Shown piece after piece: positions 5,598 through 13,444 of a DNA stretch of 25,194 bases. The DNA lies in NCBI GenBank assembly GCA_964370315.1, contig CAYJIS010000026.1, positions 1 to 25,194 on the forward strand. Reading direction: 5' to 3'. How positions within the stretch are numbered: the first letter of the stretch is position 1; the number at the start of each line of letters is the position of its first letter. Source of the stretch: CAYJFX01 sp964370315 (lineage in GTDB: Bacteria; Spirochaetota; Spirochaetia; Treponematales; Treponemataceae). The notes beneath the pieces were generated by a model, which was not told where the DNA came from, searched no databases, and saw only the letters and a program-made list of their open reading frames with translations. The position numbers were made by a program, and so were the translations under genes.

Positions 5598-7562
5598 TTA
5601 TTTAGAAATGAGTTTTGCTAAATTTTCAGCTGTGAAACCGAGCATTTTTGCTACTTCTCCACCTGGGGCAGATTCCCCGAAACGGTCTAAGCAGAATAAA
5701 TCATCTTTTGATGAAACAAATCCTTCCCATCCCATTCTAGATCCAGCTTCTGCAACAATTACGCGGCCTTCACCGATGAGTGTTTTTCTAAGTTGTTCAT
5801 CTTGACGCAAGAACAATTCTCTATCTAATATAGAGACAACTCTTACTGTCTTTCCGCTAACTAGTTTTGATGCTTCAAGTGCCAAAGATACTTCTGATCC
5901 CGTTGCTAAAATAGTAATATCAGCTTTTTCTGCACCCTTTTGTACGATATAGGCACCGCATTTAGCAGTATTTTTCCAGTCTGGATCATCTTTTTTATAT
6001 ACAGTAAGATTTTGTCTACTAAAACCTAAACACACTGGAGTTTCTGTGCTTTCCATTGCCATTTGCCATGCAAGGTTAGCTTCTTCTGCATCACCTGGAC
6101 GGATTACAAGAACATTTGGGATACATCGTAAGCTTGCCAATGTTTCGATTGGTTGGTGTGTTGGTCCATCTTCGCCTACAAAAATTGAATCGTGCGTAAG
6201 AACATAAATTACAGGTTGCTTCATAAGAGCTGATAAACGAAGTGCTGGTCTCATGTAGTCTACAAATACCATAAAAGTTGCACAGAATGCCCGTAAGCCA
6301 CCATGAAGTTGTAGACCATTACACATTGCAGCCATTGCAAATTCTCTAATACCCCAACGGACATAACGACCTTCAGGAGTTGCTGCACTGTAATCGGTTG
6401 TATCTGCTAATTTCGTAACATTTGGACCTTGCAAGTCTGCAGCTCCACCAGCGATATTTTTATAAACTTTACTAAATTCTAAAAGGGCTGCTCCTGATGC
6501 ATTTCGTGTTGCAAGTGAATCGCCTTCTTTGTATTCAGGTAAAGATATATCGCCGAATCCTTTTCCACTGTGGAAGGCTTCCCATTCTTTTGCAAGTTCG
6601 CTGTTTTCATTTTTCCATGCATTGAATGTTGTATTCCAGTTTTCTTGTGATTGTGCAAAAGTAGTTGCTTTTTCTTCGAAATAAGCATATGCTTCGGGAG
6701 CAACATAGAAATCTTTGTCTGCAGGAAGTCCGAGTTCTTTTTTTGCAGCTTCAATGCCTTCTTTTCCTAGTGGAGCACCATGTGCAGCTGCTTTTCCTGC
6801 AACCGTTGGAGCACCTTTTCCAATTACAGAATCGAGCATGATTAAGCTTGGTCGATCATCTGCTTTTGCTTTTGCAACAAGAGATGAAATTTCTTCCATA
6901 TTATACATTGAGCCTTTTAGTACTTGCCACCCATAAGATTCATATCTTTTCGCTACATCTTCTGAGAATGTAATATCAGTAGAGCCGTCAATAGAAATAT
7001 GGTTTTTATCATAGAATGCTATAAGTTTTCCGAGTTTCATTGTTCCTGCAAAGCTACTTGCTTCTGAAGAAACGCCTTCCATTAAACATCCTTCTCCTAA
7101 AAGAGTATATGTATAGTGGTCAACTACTTTATGATTGTTTGTATTAAACTTAGCAGCAAGCATGCTTTCTGCCAGTGCAAACCCAACAGCCATAGCTATT
7201 CCTTGTCCAAGAGGGCCTCCAGTTGCCTCTACACCATCTGTAATTCCGTATTCAGGATGGCCTGCACATACAGAGTGAGCTTGGCGAAAAGCTTTAATAT
7301 CATCGAGACTTACCTTGTACCCGCTTAAGTGTAGGATAGAGTAGTCGAACATTGACCCATGTCCTGCTGAGAGGATAAAGCGGTCTCTGTCAATCCATTT
7401 TGAGTCTTTTGGGTTGTGTTTCATAATTTCACCGTAAAGAACAGCTGCAAGTTCTGCACATCCGAGAGGAAGTCCTGGGTGACCCGAGTTTGCCTTTTGA
7501 ATTGCATCCATAGATAAGCTTCTTACTGATAAGGCTACAGCTTCAAGTGCTTTTGTATTCAT
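5598..7562 (-). CDS. tkt: Transketolase
   Basis: This 654-residue, full-length enzyme of the non-oxidative pentose phosphate pathway transfers two-carbon ketol units using thiamine diphosphate. Visible sites are ANSGHPG with His28, SAGHGSM with His68, GGPLGQG near 115-121, and the ThDP/metal motif near 156-187. The pyrimidine-domain Glu is in RWGIREFAM, and the substrate-binding motif is HDSIFVGEDGPTHQP. The ThDP motif reads GEG (Glu157) where most transketolases have GDG, a conservative change at a metal ligand. An AGGAGA ribosome binding site precedes the ATG. The leader contains a 7-bp hairpin (7583-7599). It lies 84 bases behind the unknown protein on the same strand and may have its own weak promoter or be read from upstream. 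Confidence 0.96.
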   Translation of the reverse strand: MNTKALEAVALSVRSLSMDAIQKANSGHPGLPLGCAELAAVLYGEIMKHNPKDSKWIDRDRFILSAGHGSMFDYSILHLSGYKVSLDDIKAFRQAHSVCAGHPEYGITDGVEATGGPLGQGIAMAVGFALAESMLAAKFNTNNHKVVDHYTYTLLGEGCLMEGVSSEASSFAGTMKLGKLIAFYDKNHISIDGSTDITFSEDVAKRYESYGWQVLKGSMYNMEEISSLVAKAKADDRPSLIMLDSVIGKGAPTVAGKAAAHGAPLGKEGIEAAKKELGLPADKDFYVAPEAYAYFEEKATTFAQSQENWNTTFNAWKNENSELAKEWEAFHSGKGFGDISLPEYKEGDSLATRNASGAALLEFSKVYKNIAGGAADLQGPNVTKLADTTDYSAATPEGRYVRWGIREFAMAAMCNGLQLHGGLRAFCATFMVFVDYMRPALRLSALMKQPVIYVLTHDSIFVGEDGPTHQPIETLASLRCIPNVLVIRPGDAEEANLAWQMAMESTETPVCLGFSRQNLTVYKKDDPDWKNTAKCGAYIVQKGAEKADITILATGSEVSLALEASKLVSGKTVRVVSILDRELFLRQDEQLRKTLIGEGRVIVAEAGSRMGWEGFVSSKDDLFCLDRFGESAPGGEVAKMLGFTAENLAKLISK

Positions 7563-7582
7563 TGTTATTCTCCTATTGATTT

Positions 7583-7599
7583 TCCATGCATGGCATGGA
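7583..7599 (-). promoter_or_regulatory. Small hairpin in the tkt leader
   Basis: TCCATGC (7583-7589) pairs perfectly with GCATGGA (7593-7599) around 3 bases, 21 bases before the tkt ATG and just upstream of its ribosome binding site. No T-run follows on either strand, so it is not a terminator. It could be an operator or an mRNA-stabilising stem. Confidence 0.35.
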
Positions 7600-7627
7600 T
7601 TAATTTTTATTTTTTTTATGTATATAA

Positions 7628-7654
7628 AGTATACTATAGTGACTATTTAATCAA
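7628..7654 (-). promoter_or_regulatory. Possible weak tkt promoter
   Basis: On the minus strand TATACT (7633-7628) follows TTGATT (7654-7649) by only 15 bases; the -35 overlaps the stop codon of the upstream gene. This is suggestive only. Confidence 0.3.
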
Positions 7655-9116
7655 CTATTGTAAAACCATGTTTGCTTTTATTTCCCATTGCAATAGTTAA
7701 TTCAGCTGCAACTTCTTCAAAACTTTCTGTCATTCCATCAAGTGATGTATCAATCATTACTAAGTCGTCTTTTGATAAGTTAGTTTCAGACATAAAAGCT
7801 TCTAAAAATTTTGTTGTATGTGAAAAAAGTTGAGATACTATAACCAATTGTTGTTGTGGTAATGATGCTACGGGCACAGAACAAGAATCTAGCTCGCAAA
7901 TTAATTTTATCAAAGCTGAATACAACTCAAGTGATCGTGAGCGGACTTTTCCTTTTTCAAAATCTAAAAATCTATTATACTTTTTATTCATTTTATCATA
8001 ACGATTTTCAATATGCAACTTAAAAGATTTGGCGGCATCAGAATTTAAAGTACTAGTATCTGGTATCATTCTAGTAAAAACTTCTTTACAGTTTATTTCT
8101 TTGCGGTATAATGAATCAAAAATATATGCATCTAACATGTAAAAAGGAATTGGGATGCCAATTTCATCATATAATGTATTAACTAAGTTGTCGATATTTT
8201 TTACTTGTTCATTCCAGGAACCGACAGCAGGGATTTCTTCTCCTTTTACCCAAAGGCGGCTTTCTACACCATAATACTCAATACCGACTGGCCCTTCGTG
8301 TTCCATATACTCTTCAACTGAGCAGCAATAATCTGTGCATAATATTTCTGTGTTTGAAAAAAAGGCATAGGCAAGCTGCTCTTCAATTGATCCAAGAGGA
8401 CCGTATTTCATTATTGCATCTAAAAGTGTTTCATTTAAGCTAGTAAACCATTTTTCTCTAGATGTATCCGCTTCCGTTATTTCGAATGGGGTAGAACGAG
8501 TGTTTTTTTGTACTTGTAATTCAACTTCTGATGATTTCCATTCTACCGTTTTTGCAAGTAATCTATCTCCATAGCTAAAGTTTGTTTGTGTGTATAATTC
8601 TTGCATATCCCATACGGTTATGCTAACTATGTTTGGGAGAGCATAATCAGTTGCTGTAAAATCACAATCTTTATTTGCTGGATCTACTGAGAGTAATTGG
8701 GGTAAGTATTCTTCTCCATAAAGGAAGCATGTTTCGATCATTGTACTTAATGGGATTTGTATTGTTTTCTTTTTTAAATTAAAAGTATTATTAAAAAAAA
8801 TTATCTCATGCGGATAAATGTCTGGGTCTAAAAAAGGAAAACATCTATGACCTGGAATTAAAATTCCCATTGAGATTTCTGTTTTTGTGGGTTTTATACT
8901 AAACTGTTTATCAGTGAATACTGAAGCTCTAGAAATAAATGTTTTAGAGTTTACTTGAAAAATAAGAGGATGGGTTTTTAGGTATAATTCTAAATCTATG
9001 ACGCTATGTTCTAGGGTTCTTGTAAAAAGATGGCGTTTTAGGGTTTGAACCGTGATTTCCCCAGTATTCTCACGGAGAAATGAATCTAAGGTGTTGATAA
9101 TAATTCCGTCTACCAT
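7647..9116 (-). CDS. 489-residue protein of unknown family
   Basis: I do not recognise this protein. It has no signal peptide or membrane segment and looks cytoplasmic. Residues 1-70 resemble a small helical/winged-helix-like module (LDSFLRENTGEITVQTLKRH and following). The middle part is mixed alpha/beta with clustered aromatics and scattered Cys (TDYCCSVEE, CELDSCSV). About residues 350-420 are strongly helical and charged (NRYDKMNKKYNRFLDFEKGK). The C-terminal third is helical and ends GFTIVD. The start ATG at 9116 lies 27 bases after the stop of the CBS-CBS-ACT gene on the same strand, so the two are probably co-transcribed and may act together. It may be lineage-specific. A regulatory or nucleic-acid-binding role is a guess based only on the N-terminal module. 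Confidence 0.8.
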   Translation of the reverse strand: MVDGIIINTLDSFLRENTGEITVQTLKRHLFTRTLEHSVIDLELYLKTHPLIFQVNSKTFISRASVFTDKQFSIKPTKTEISMGILIPGHRCFPFLDPDIYPHEIIFFNNTFNLKKKTIQIPLSTMIETCFLYGEEYLPQLLSVDPANKDCDFTATDYALPNIVSITVWDMQELYTQTNFSYGDRLLAKTVEWKSSEVELQVQKNTRSTPFEITEADTSREKWFTSLNETLLDAIMKYGPLGSIEEQLAYAFFSNTEILCTDYCCSVEEYMEHEGPVGIEYYGVESRLWVKGEEIPAVGSWNEQVKNIDNLVNTLYDEIGIPIPFYMLDAYIFDSLYRKEINCKEVFTRMIPDTSTLNSDAAKSFKLHIENRYDKMNKKYNRFLDFEKGKVRSRSLELYSALIKLICELDSCSVPVASLPQQQLVIVSQLFSHTTKFLEAFMSETNLSKDDLVMIDTSLDGMTESFEEVAAELTIAMGNKSKHGFTIVD

Positions 9117-9143
9117 ATTTTTACCGTCATGCGTTTGTTTGAA

Positions 9144-9782
9144 CTAACGAATATCCTCAACAGTTGCACCCATTTCATCCATAATGATCTGCAATTCTTC
9201 AATACTTGTTCCAACAATTTTACAAGTGCATCGTTTATGTTTTACATCGATTCCTTCACTTGTAATGAGAGATATTATGTTTCCGTTGTGTTCTGCAATA
9301 GCATGGGCAAGTTTTGCTATTTGGCCAGGTTTTTCATCTAATTCAAATGTAATTCTAACGCCATTGTTTCGGGCCCCAAACATATTGATCATCGCATGAA
9401 AAAGATCTCTTTCTGTAACAAGCCCTACTAAGGTTTTGTCACGCATCACAGGAAGGCAACCAATGTTTTTATCTGCCATAATTCTTGCAGCTTCTTCAAT
9501 TACTTCTGTTTCCTGAACACTCAACACATCTTTAACCATTATTTTTTTTACTTTTATTTTTGAAAGTAAATAACTTAATTCATACATATCTAAGGTTGTT
9601 GCTGCTGAAGGGTCTGCTTTTAAGAGGTCTTTTTTTGTAACTACTCCAACAAGATTTGAGTCTTCGTCTAACACAGGAATTTTTTCAATACCTTCTTTTG
9701 ACATAAGTGCTCTTACATCTGTTAATGACATGTCGCCATCAATGCAAAGTGGGTTTCGTTTCATAATATTGGCTATTATCAT
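9144..9782 (-). CDS. CBS-CBS-ACT domain protein (AcuB-like)
   Basis: This 212-residue cytoplasmic sensor has two CBS motifs (about residues 1-55 and 76-133) and a C-terminal ACT domain (about 143-212). The CBS core shows in IPVLDEDSNLVGVVTKKD and LPVMRDKTLVGLVTERD. The ACT start is FELDEKPGQIAKLAHAI. CBS pairs bind adenine nucleotides and ACT domains bind amino acids, so the protein probably reads energy and amino-acid status. It lacks any catalytic domain. The ATG at 9782 has GGAGG 5 bases upstream; an earlier in-frame ATG at 9794 would precede the ribosome binding site. It is the first gene of a probable operon with the unknown protein and perhaps tkt. It is near, but transcribed separately from, the liv operon. 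Confidence 0.9.
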   Translation of the reverse strand: MIIANIMKRNPLCIDGDMSLTDVRALMSKEGIEKIPVLDEDSNLVGVVTKKDLLKADPSAATTLDMYELSYLLSKIKVKKIMVKDVLSVQETEVIEEAARIMADKNIGCLPVMRDKTLVGLVTERDLFHAMINMFGARNNGVRITFELDEKPGQIAKLAHAIAEHNGNIISLITSEGIDVKHKRCTCKIVGTSIEELQIIMDEMGATVEDIR

Positions 9783-9829
9783 AGTATCCTCCAAGTAACA
9801 GATAAAAAAGGGAATGTAACGTTTAATTA

Positions 9830-9858
9830 ATTGTACACCCTCAATTAGTAATTGTCAA
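9830..9858 (-). promoter_or_regulatory. Consensus promoter of the CBS-CBS-ACT operon
   Basis: On the minus strand TTGACA (9858-9853), a 17-base spacer and TACAAT (9835-9830) form a strong promoter with a leader of about 41 bases. The spacer contains the palindrome CAATTAGTAATTG. Confidence 0.75.
9842..9854. promoter_or_regulatory. Odd palindrome between -10 and -35 of the CBS-CBS-ACT promoter
   Basis: CAATTA and TAATTG flank a central G, perfectly symmetric, inside the promoter spacer. Larger AT-rich arms (9822-9833 and 9860-9871) are also inverted copies of each other about nearly the same centre. This is a plausible repressor operator. The sequence is AT-rich, so chance symmetry is possible. 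Confidence 0.4.
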
Positions 9859-9869
9859 TCAATTAATTA

Positions 9870-10574
9870 TTAGCCGCCTAAGTAAGCCGCTTTTACTGTG
9901 TTATCATGTAATAAAACAGAAGCACTATCAGTTTTTATTATTGCACCTGTTTCAAGTATGTATGCTCTTTGTGCAATAGATAGTGCTTTAAAAGCATTTT
10001 GTTCTACAAGTAATATAGTTGTTCCTTCTTTGTTAATTTCTTTTATAATAGAAAAAATTTCATCAACAAGGATGGGTGCGAGTCCCATTGAAGGCTCATC
10101 TAAAAGTAATAGCTTAGGTTTTGACATAAGAGCTCTACCCATAGCTAGCATTTGTTGCTCGCCTCCAGAAAGAGTGCCGCTTAATTGCTTGATTCTTTCT
10201 TTTAGTCTTGGAAAAAGTGAAAAAACATGTTCTAAATCTTGTTTTATCCCTATTTTATCTTTTCTTGTAAAAGCACCCATCTCTAGGTTTTCCTTAACAC
10301 TCATGTTAGCAAAAACTCTTCTTCCTTCGGGGACTTGAATTAATCCTGTCCGTACTATTTCATCTGGAAGCATAGAACTAATATCATTTCCTTCAAACAT
10401 AATTGTTCCACTTGTTTTTTTTGTAATATTAGAAATTGCGTGTAAGGTTGTTGTTTTCCCAGCTCCATTTGAGCCAATGAGGGTAATTATTTCACCTTCT
10501 TGTACTTCAAAAGAAATATCTCGTAGTGCTTGTATAGCGCCATAGTGAACAGAAAGATTTTTTACATTAAGCAT
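9870..10574 (-). CDS. livF: Branched-chain amino-acid-type ABC transporter ATPase LivF
   Basis: This 234-residue ABC ATPase has Walker A GSNGAGKTT near residue 35, ABC signature LSGGEQQMLAMGRAL and Walker B LLLLDEPSMGL. The SMGLAP following Walker B is typical of LivF rather than LivG. It powers, with LivG, uptake through the LivH/LivM channel at the inner membrane. Its ATG overlaps the last 8 bases of livG, a sign of translational coupling, and it is the last gene of the liv operon. No binding protein gene follows: the next gene downstream is the separately promoted CBS-CBS-ACT gene. Confidence 0.95.
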   Translation of the reverse strand: MLNVKNLSVHYGAIQALRDISFEVQEGEIITLIGSNGAGKTTTLHAISNITKKTSGTIMFEGNDISSMLPDEIVRTGLIQVPEGRRVFANMSVKENLEMGAFTRKDKIGIKQDLEHVFSLFPRLKERIKQLSGTLSGGEQQMLAMGRALMSKPKLLLLDEPSMGLAPILVDEIFSIIKEINKEGTTILLVEQNAFKALSIAQRAYILETGAIIKTDSASVLLHDNTVKAAYLGG

Positions 10575-11367
10575 CGATTAGTGCCTCCTCTCCCAAGTAT
10601 GCCTTTATTACTTCTGGATTTTTTTGAATTTCCTGAGGGAGCCCCTCTGCAATAACCCTGCCGTAATCTAAAACTATGAGTCTTTCGCAAATACCCATTA
10701 CCAGGTGCATGTCGTGCTCAATTAGTAATATTGTAACGTTAAATTCTTTTCGAACAAATGAAATTAGTTCCATTAGTTCACGAGTTTCTTGCGGGTTCAT
10801 TCCTGCAGCTGGTTCATCCAAGAGAAGCAGGGTTGGTTTACCAGCAAGAGCTCTACAAATTTCTAATTTTCTTTGTTCGCCGTACGGGAGATTTTTTGCC
10901 AATTCGTTTGCTTTTTCCGGCATATTAAAAAGAGTTAAAAGTTGATTAACTCTTTCAGTCATTCGTTTTTCGTCTTTTCGAAAACGGGATGTTCTAAACA
11001 AAACATCAAGGGGGTTTACTTTTTTATTTTTGTGCAGTGCAATTCTGATATTGTCTGCAACAGTGAGGTTGTTAAAAAGGCGAATGTTTTGAAACGTTCG
11101 GGCAATGCCTATTTCGTTTAAAGCGTTTGAAGACATTTTACCTGCTCTGTAAACCCTATTGTTTTTACCCCAAAAAGATATTTCCCCTTCAGTTGGCTTG
11201 TATATTCCAGACAGCATATTAAAAACAGTTGTTTTCCCTGCGCCATTTGGTCCAATAAGACCAACGAGTTCTCCTTCGTGTATTTCACATGAAAACTTAT
11301 CTACTGCACGAAGGCCTCCAAAAACGATAGATATATTTGCTTGTAAAAGTAAGTTTCTATTTCCCAT
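10567..11367 (-). CDS. livG: Branched-chain amino-acid-type ABC transporter ATPase LivG
   Basis: This 266-residue ATPase has Walker A GPNGAGKTT near residue 37, signature LPYGEQRKLEICRAL and Walker B LLLLDEPAAGMNPQE. The LPYGEQR form of the signature and the AAGMNP sequence after Walker B are diagnostic of LivG. The C-terminal extension typical of the subfamily is present (GLPQEIQKNPEVIKAYLGEE). It pairs with LivF. The start overlaps the end of livM by 11 bases, and the gene overlaps livF by 8, so all four genes form one transcript. Confidence 0.95.
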   Translation of the reverse strand: MGNRNLLLQANISIVFGGLRAVDKFSCEIHEGELVGLIGPNGAGKTTVFNMLSGIYKPTEGEISFWGKNNRVYRAGKMSSNALNEIGIARTFQNIRLFNNLTVADNIRIALHKNKKVNPLDVLFRTSRFRKDEKRMTERVNQLLTLFNMPEKANELAKNLPYGEQRKLEICRALAGKPTLLLLDEPAAGMNPQETRELMELISFVRKEFNVTILLIEHDMHLVMGICERLIVLDYGRVIAEGLPQEIQKNPEVIKAYLGEEALIDA

Positions 11368-12394
11368 TGTTGCCGCCTTCTTTTTTATCCTTTGGAGAAG
11401 TCTTATTTTTGTGTAATTTTGTAGTTATAAAATTACATAAGGAGTCCCATGTGGATACAAAGGATAATTCTTTTGTCCCTAGTAAACCTTGGGGTCTAAA
11501 AAGCATTACCAAAATAAGTATTACTGGATAAATAACAAGCCTGAAGTCTTGTAAAAAACGTAAAAATTCTTGCAAGAAGGTAAGAACAAAGGCTGATATA
11601 ACCGACCCTGTGATTGAACCCATACCACCCAAAACAACGAATATCAAATAATCAATACTTCTGTTAAATGACGCAAGGTCAGGTTTTATAAAGCTTAAAA
11701 AAGGAGCGTATAGGGCACCTGCGATTCCCGCAACAAAAGATGCAACAACAAAACCTGTCATTTTATAGCGAAAAACACCAATACCAGAAGATGCAGCCGC
11801 AGTTTCGTCTTCTCTTACTGCTAAAATAGCTCTTCCGTAAGTGGATCGCAAAAAGTTTTGAAGTAGGACAATAATGAGCACAAGGGTAATAATAATTATA
11901 TACCATGAGAGATCTGCATAAAGAGTCATGTTAACTGCAGCAGGATCAACAAAACGGATTCCATTAGGACCACCAGTGATGTCCTTGAAATTAACTAATA
12001 ATACGCGAATTATTTCTCCAAATCCAAGTGTAACAATTGCAAGGTAATCACCTTTTAGCTTTAATGTTGGAAAGCCAATTAGAATGCTTGTCAAGGCTGT
12101 GAAAAGACCTGCAAGAATAATACTTGCATACATTGGAATGCCTAGGTTTTGGGTGAAAATAATGCAACTATATGCACCAATTGCCATGAATCCTGCTTGA
12201 CCAAGTGATAATTGCCCTGTTATACCGCAGATTATATTTACGCTTATTGCCATCATGGTATTTAAAGCTGCAAGTGTAAGGATTTGTGCTGTATAAGCAT
12301 CAATTACAAATGTTTGAATAAGTATCCCCGGAATAAAAATTACAAGTAATGAGAAGATGCTTGGAATGAGTATGTTTTTAAAATTTTTGTTCAT
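11357..12394 (-). CDS. livM: Branched-chain amino-acid-type ABC permease LivM
   Basis: This 345-residue inner-membrane permease has about nine hydrophobic segments and the family landmarks LSLGQAGFMAIGAY (near residue 62), GDYLAIVTLGFGEI (near 115) and VVLGGMGSITGSVISA (near 250). The conserved end LFRPQGLLG is followed by an extra, charged tail of roughly 45 residues ending in a Lys/Asn-rich stretch (KKEGGNNGK). That tail is longer than in many LivM proteins. It forms the channel with LivH. The start lies 4 bases after the livH stop and has only a weak ribosome binding site, so translation probably depends on livH. Confidence 0.94.
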   Translation of the reverse strand: MNKNFKNILIPSIFSLLVIFIPGILIQTFVIDAYTAQILTLAALNTMMAISVNIICGITGQLSLGQAGFMAIGAYSCIIFTQNLGIPMYASIILAGLFTALTSILIGFPTLKLKGDYLAIVTLGFGEIIRVLLVNFKDITGGPNGIRFVDPAAVNMTLYADLSWYIIIITLVLIIVLLQNFLRSTYGRAILAVREDETAAASSGIGVFRYKMTGFVVASFVAGIAGALYAPFLSFIKPDLASFNRSIDYLIFVVLGGMGSITGSVISAFVLTFLQEFLRFLQDFRLVIYPVILILVMLFRPQGLLGTKELSFVSTWDSLCNFITTKLHKNKTSPKDKKEGGNNGK

Positions 12395-12398
12395 AATA

Positions 12399-13298
12399 TT
12401 AAACCTTTTCCCTTGTTTTTGTGCCCATTATTCCAGTAGGCTTTACTAATAAAATAATAATGAGTAGAGAAAATGAAATTGCATCTGCATACTGTGATGA
12501 AATAAAGCCTTTTGTAAGGGTTTCTCCTATTCCAAGTATATAGCCTCCGAGCATTGCTCCTGGAACCGAACCGATGCCTCCGAGAACTGCCGCTACGAAG
12601 GCTTTAAGACCAGGCATAGTTCCCATTACAGGGTCTATTTGTGGATATGCGCTTGCATATAAAATTCCGCCTGCTGCAGCAAGTACCGCACCAAGGGCAA
12701 ATGTAAAAACTATTGTTTTGTTAACAGAGATACCCATCAAACTTGCTGCGCTCATATCAAATGATACAGCTCTCATAGCTTTTCCTGTTTTTGTTTGATT
12801 AATTATATAATTCAAAACAAGCATAAGTACCGCTGATAGAACTATAACGATAAGCTGTATGTTTGAAACGGTAATAGGCCCTAGTTGTATATTGATAATT
12901 TCTATAGCAGGATATTGTCGTGGGTTTGGACCCATAAATGGAAGTATCCGAGCACCATTCTGTAAAATTAAGGAAACTGCAATTGCAGTAATAAGTGAGT
13001 TTAACCTAGGAGCAGATCGAAGTGGACGATACGCAAACCTTTCTATTACGCTTGCTAAAAGTGCGCACACGACCATAGAAAATAAAAATGCTACTATCAT
13101 AGTTACTGGATTTGCGCCAAAAGTTCTCATAACAAAATAGCCAGAATATGCGCCGACCATTAATATATCACCGTGTGCAAAATTTATTAGTTTTACTATG
13201 CCATACACCATTGTATACCCCAAAGCAATAAGCGCATAAATGCTGCCAAGAGAAATACCATTTACTAATTGTTGAAGAACAACACTTCCTGTTTCCAC
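12399..13298 (-). CDS. livH: Branched-chain amino-acid-type ABC permease LivH
   Basis: This 299-residue permease has about eight membrane segments. Family landmarks are GISLGSIYALIALGYTMVYG near the N-terminus, INFAHGDILMVGAY (near residue 40) and VLGGIGSVPGAMLGGYILG (near 240). It is the first gene of the livHMGF operon. A GTG at 13298 is the start, with AAGGAGT 6 bases upstream. Usually a periplasmic binding protein gene (livJ/livK) leads or ends such operons. None is in this window, although both ends of the operon are visible. Substrates of the family include branched-chain amino acids, other amino acids, amides and urea, so the substrate is not certain. Confidence 0.95.
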   Translation of the reverse strand: METGSVVLQQLVNGISLGSIYALIALGYTMVYGIVKLINFAHGDILMVGAYSGYFVMRTFGANPVTMIVAFLFSMVVCALLASVIERFAYRPLRSAPRLNSLITAIAVSLILQNGARILPFMGPNPRQYPAIEIINIQLGPITVSNIQLIVIVLSAVLMLVLNYIINQTKTGKAMRAVSFDMSAASLMGISVNKTIVFTFALGAVLAAAGGILYASAYPQIDPVMGTMPGLKAFVAAVLGGIGSVPGAMLGGYILGIGETLTKGFISSQYADAISFSLLIIILLVKPTGIMGTKTREKV

Positions 13299-13321
13299 AA
13301 ATACTCCTTTTTAACTATTCT

Positions 13322-13350
13322 ATTATACACAAAAACAATTTTGTAGTAAA
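13322..13350 (-). promoter_or_regulatory. Promoter of the liv operon
   Basis: On the minus strand TTTACT (13350-13345), a 17-base spacer and a perfect TATAAT (13327-13322) precede the livH GTG, with a leader of about 18 bases. Confidence 0.6.
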
Positions 13351-13389
13351 TAACCTTGCCATTAAATGTATTTTGGGTTATAAATTTGC

Positions 13390-13418
13390 TTGACAACATC
13401 AATAAGCGGCTTTACAAT
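13390..13418 (+). promoter_or_regulatory. Promoter of the CHASE-GGDEF gene
   Basis: TTGACA (13390-13395), a 17-base spacer and TACAAT (13413-13418) form a near-consensus promoter divergent from the liv promoter. The leader is about 20 bases and holds AAAGGG. Confidence 0.7.
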
Positions 13419-13444
13419 TAATTATACTAAATAAAGGGTTTATT

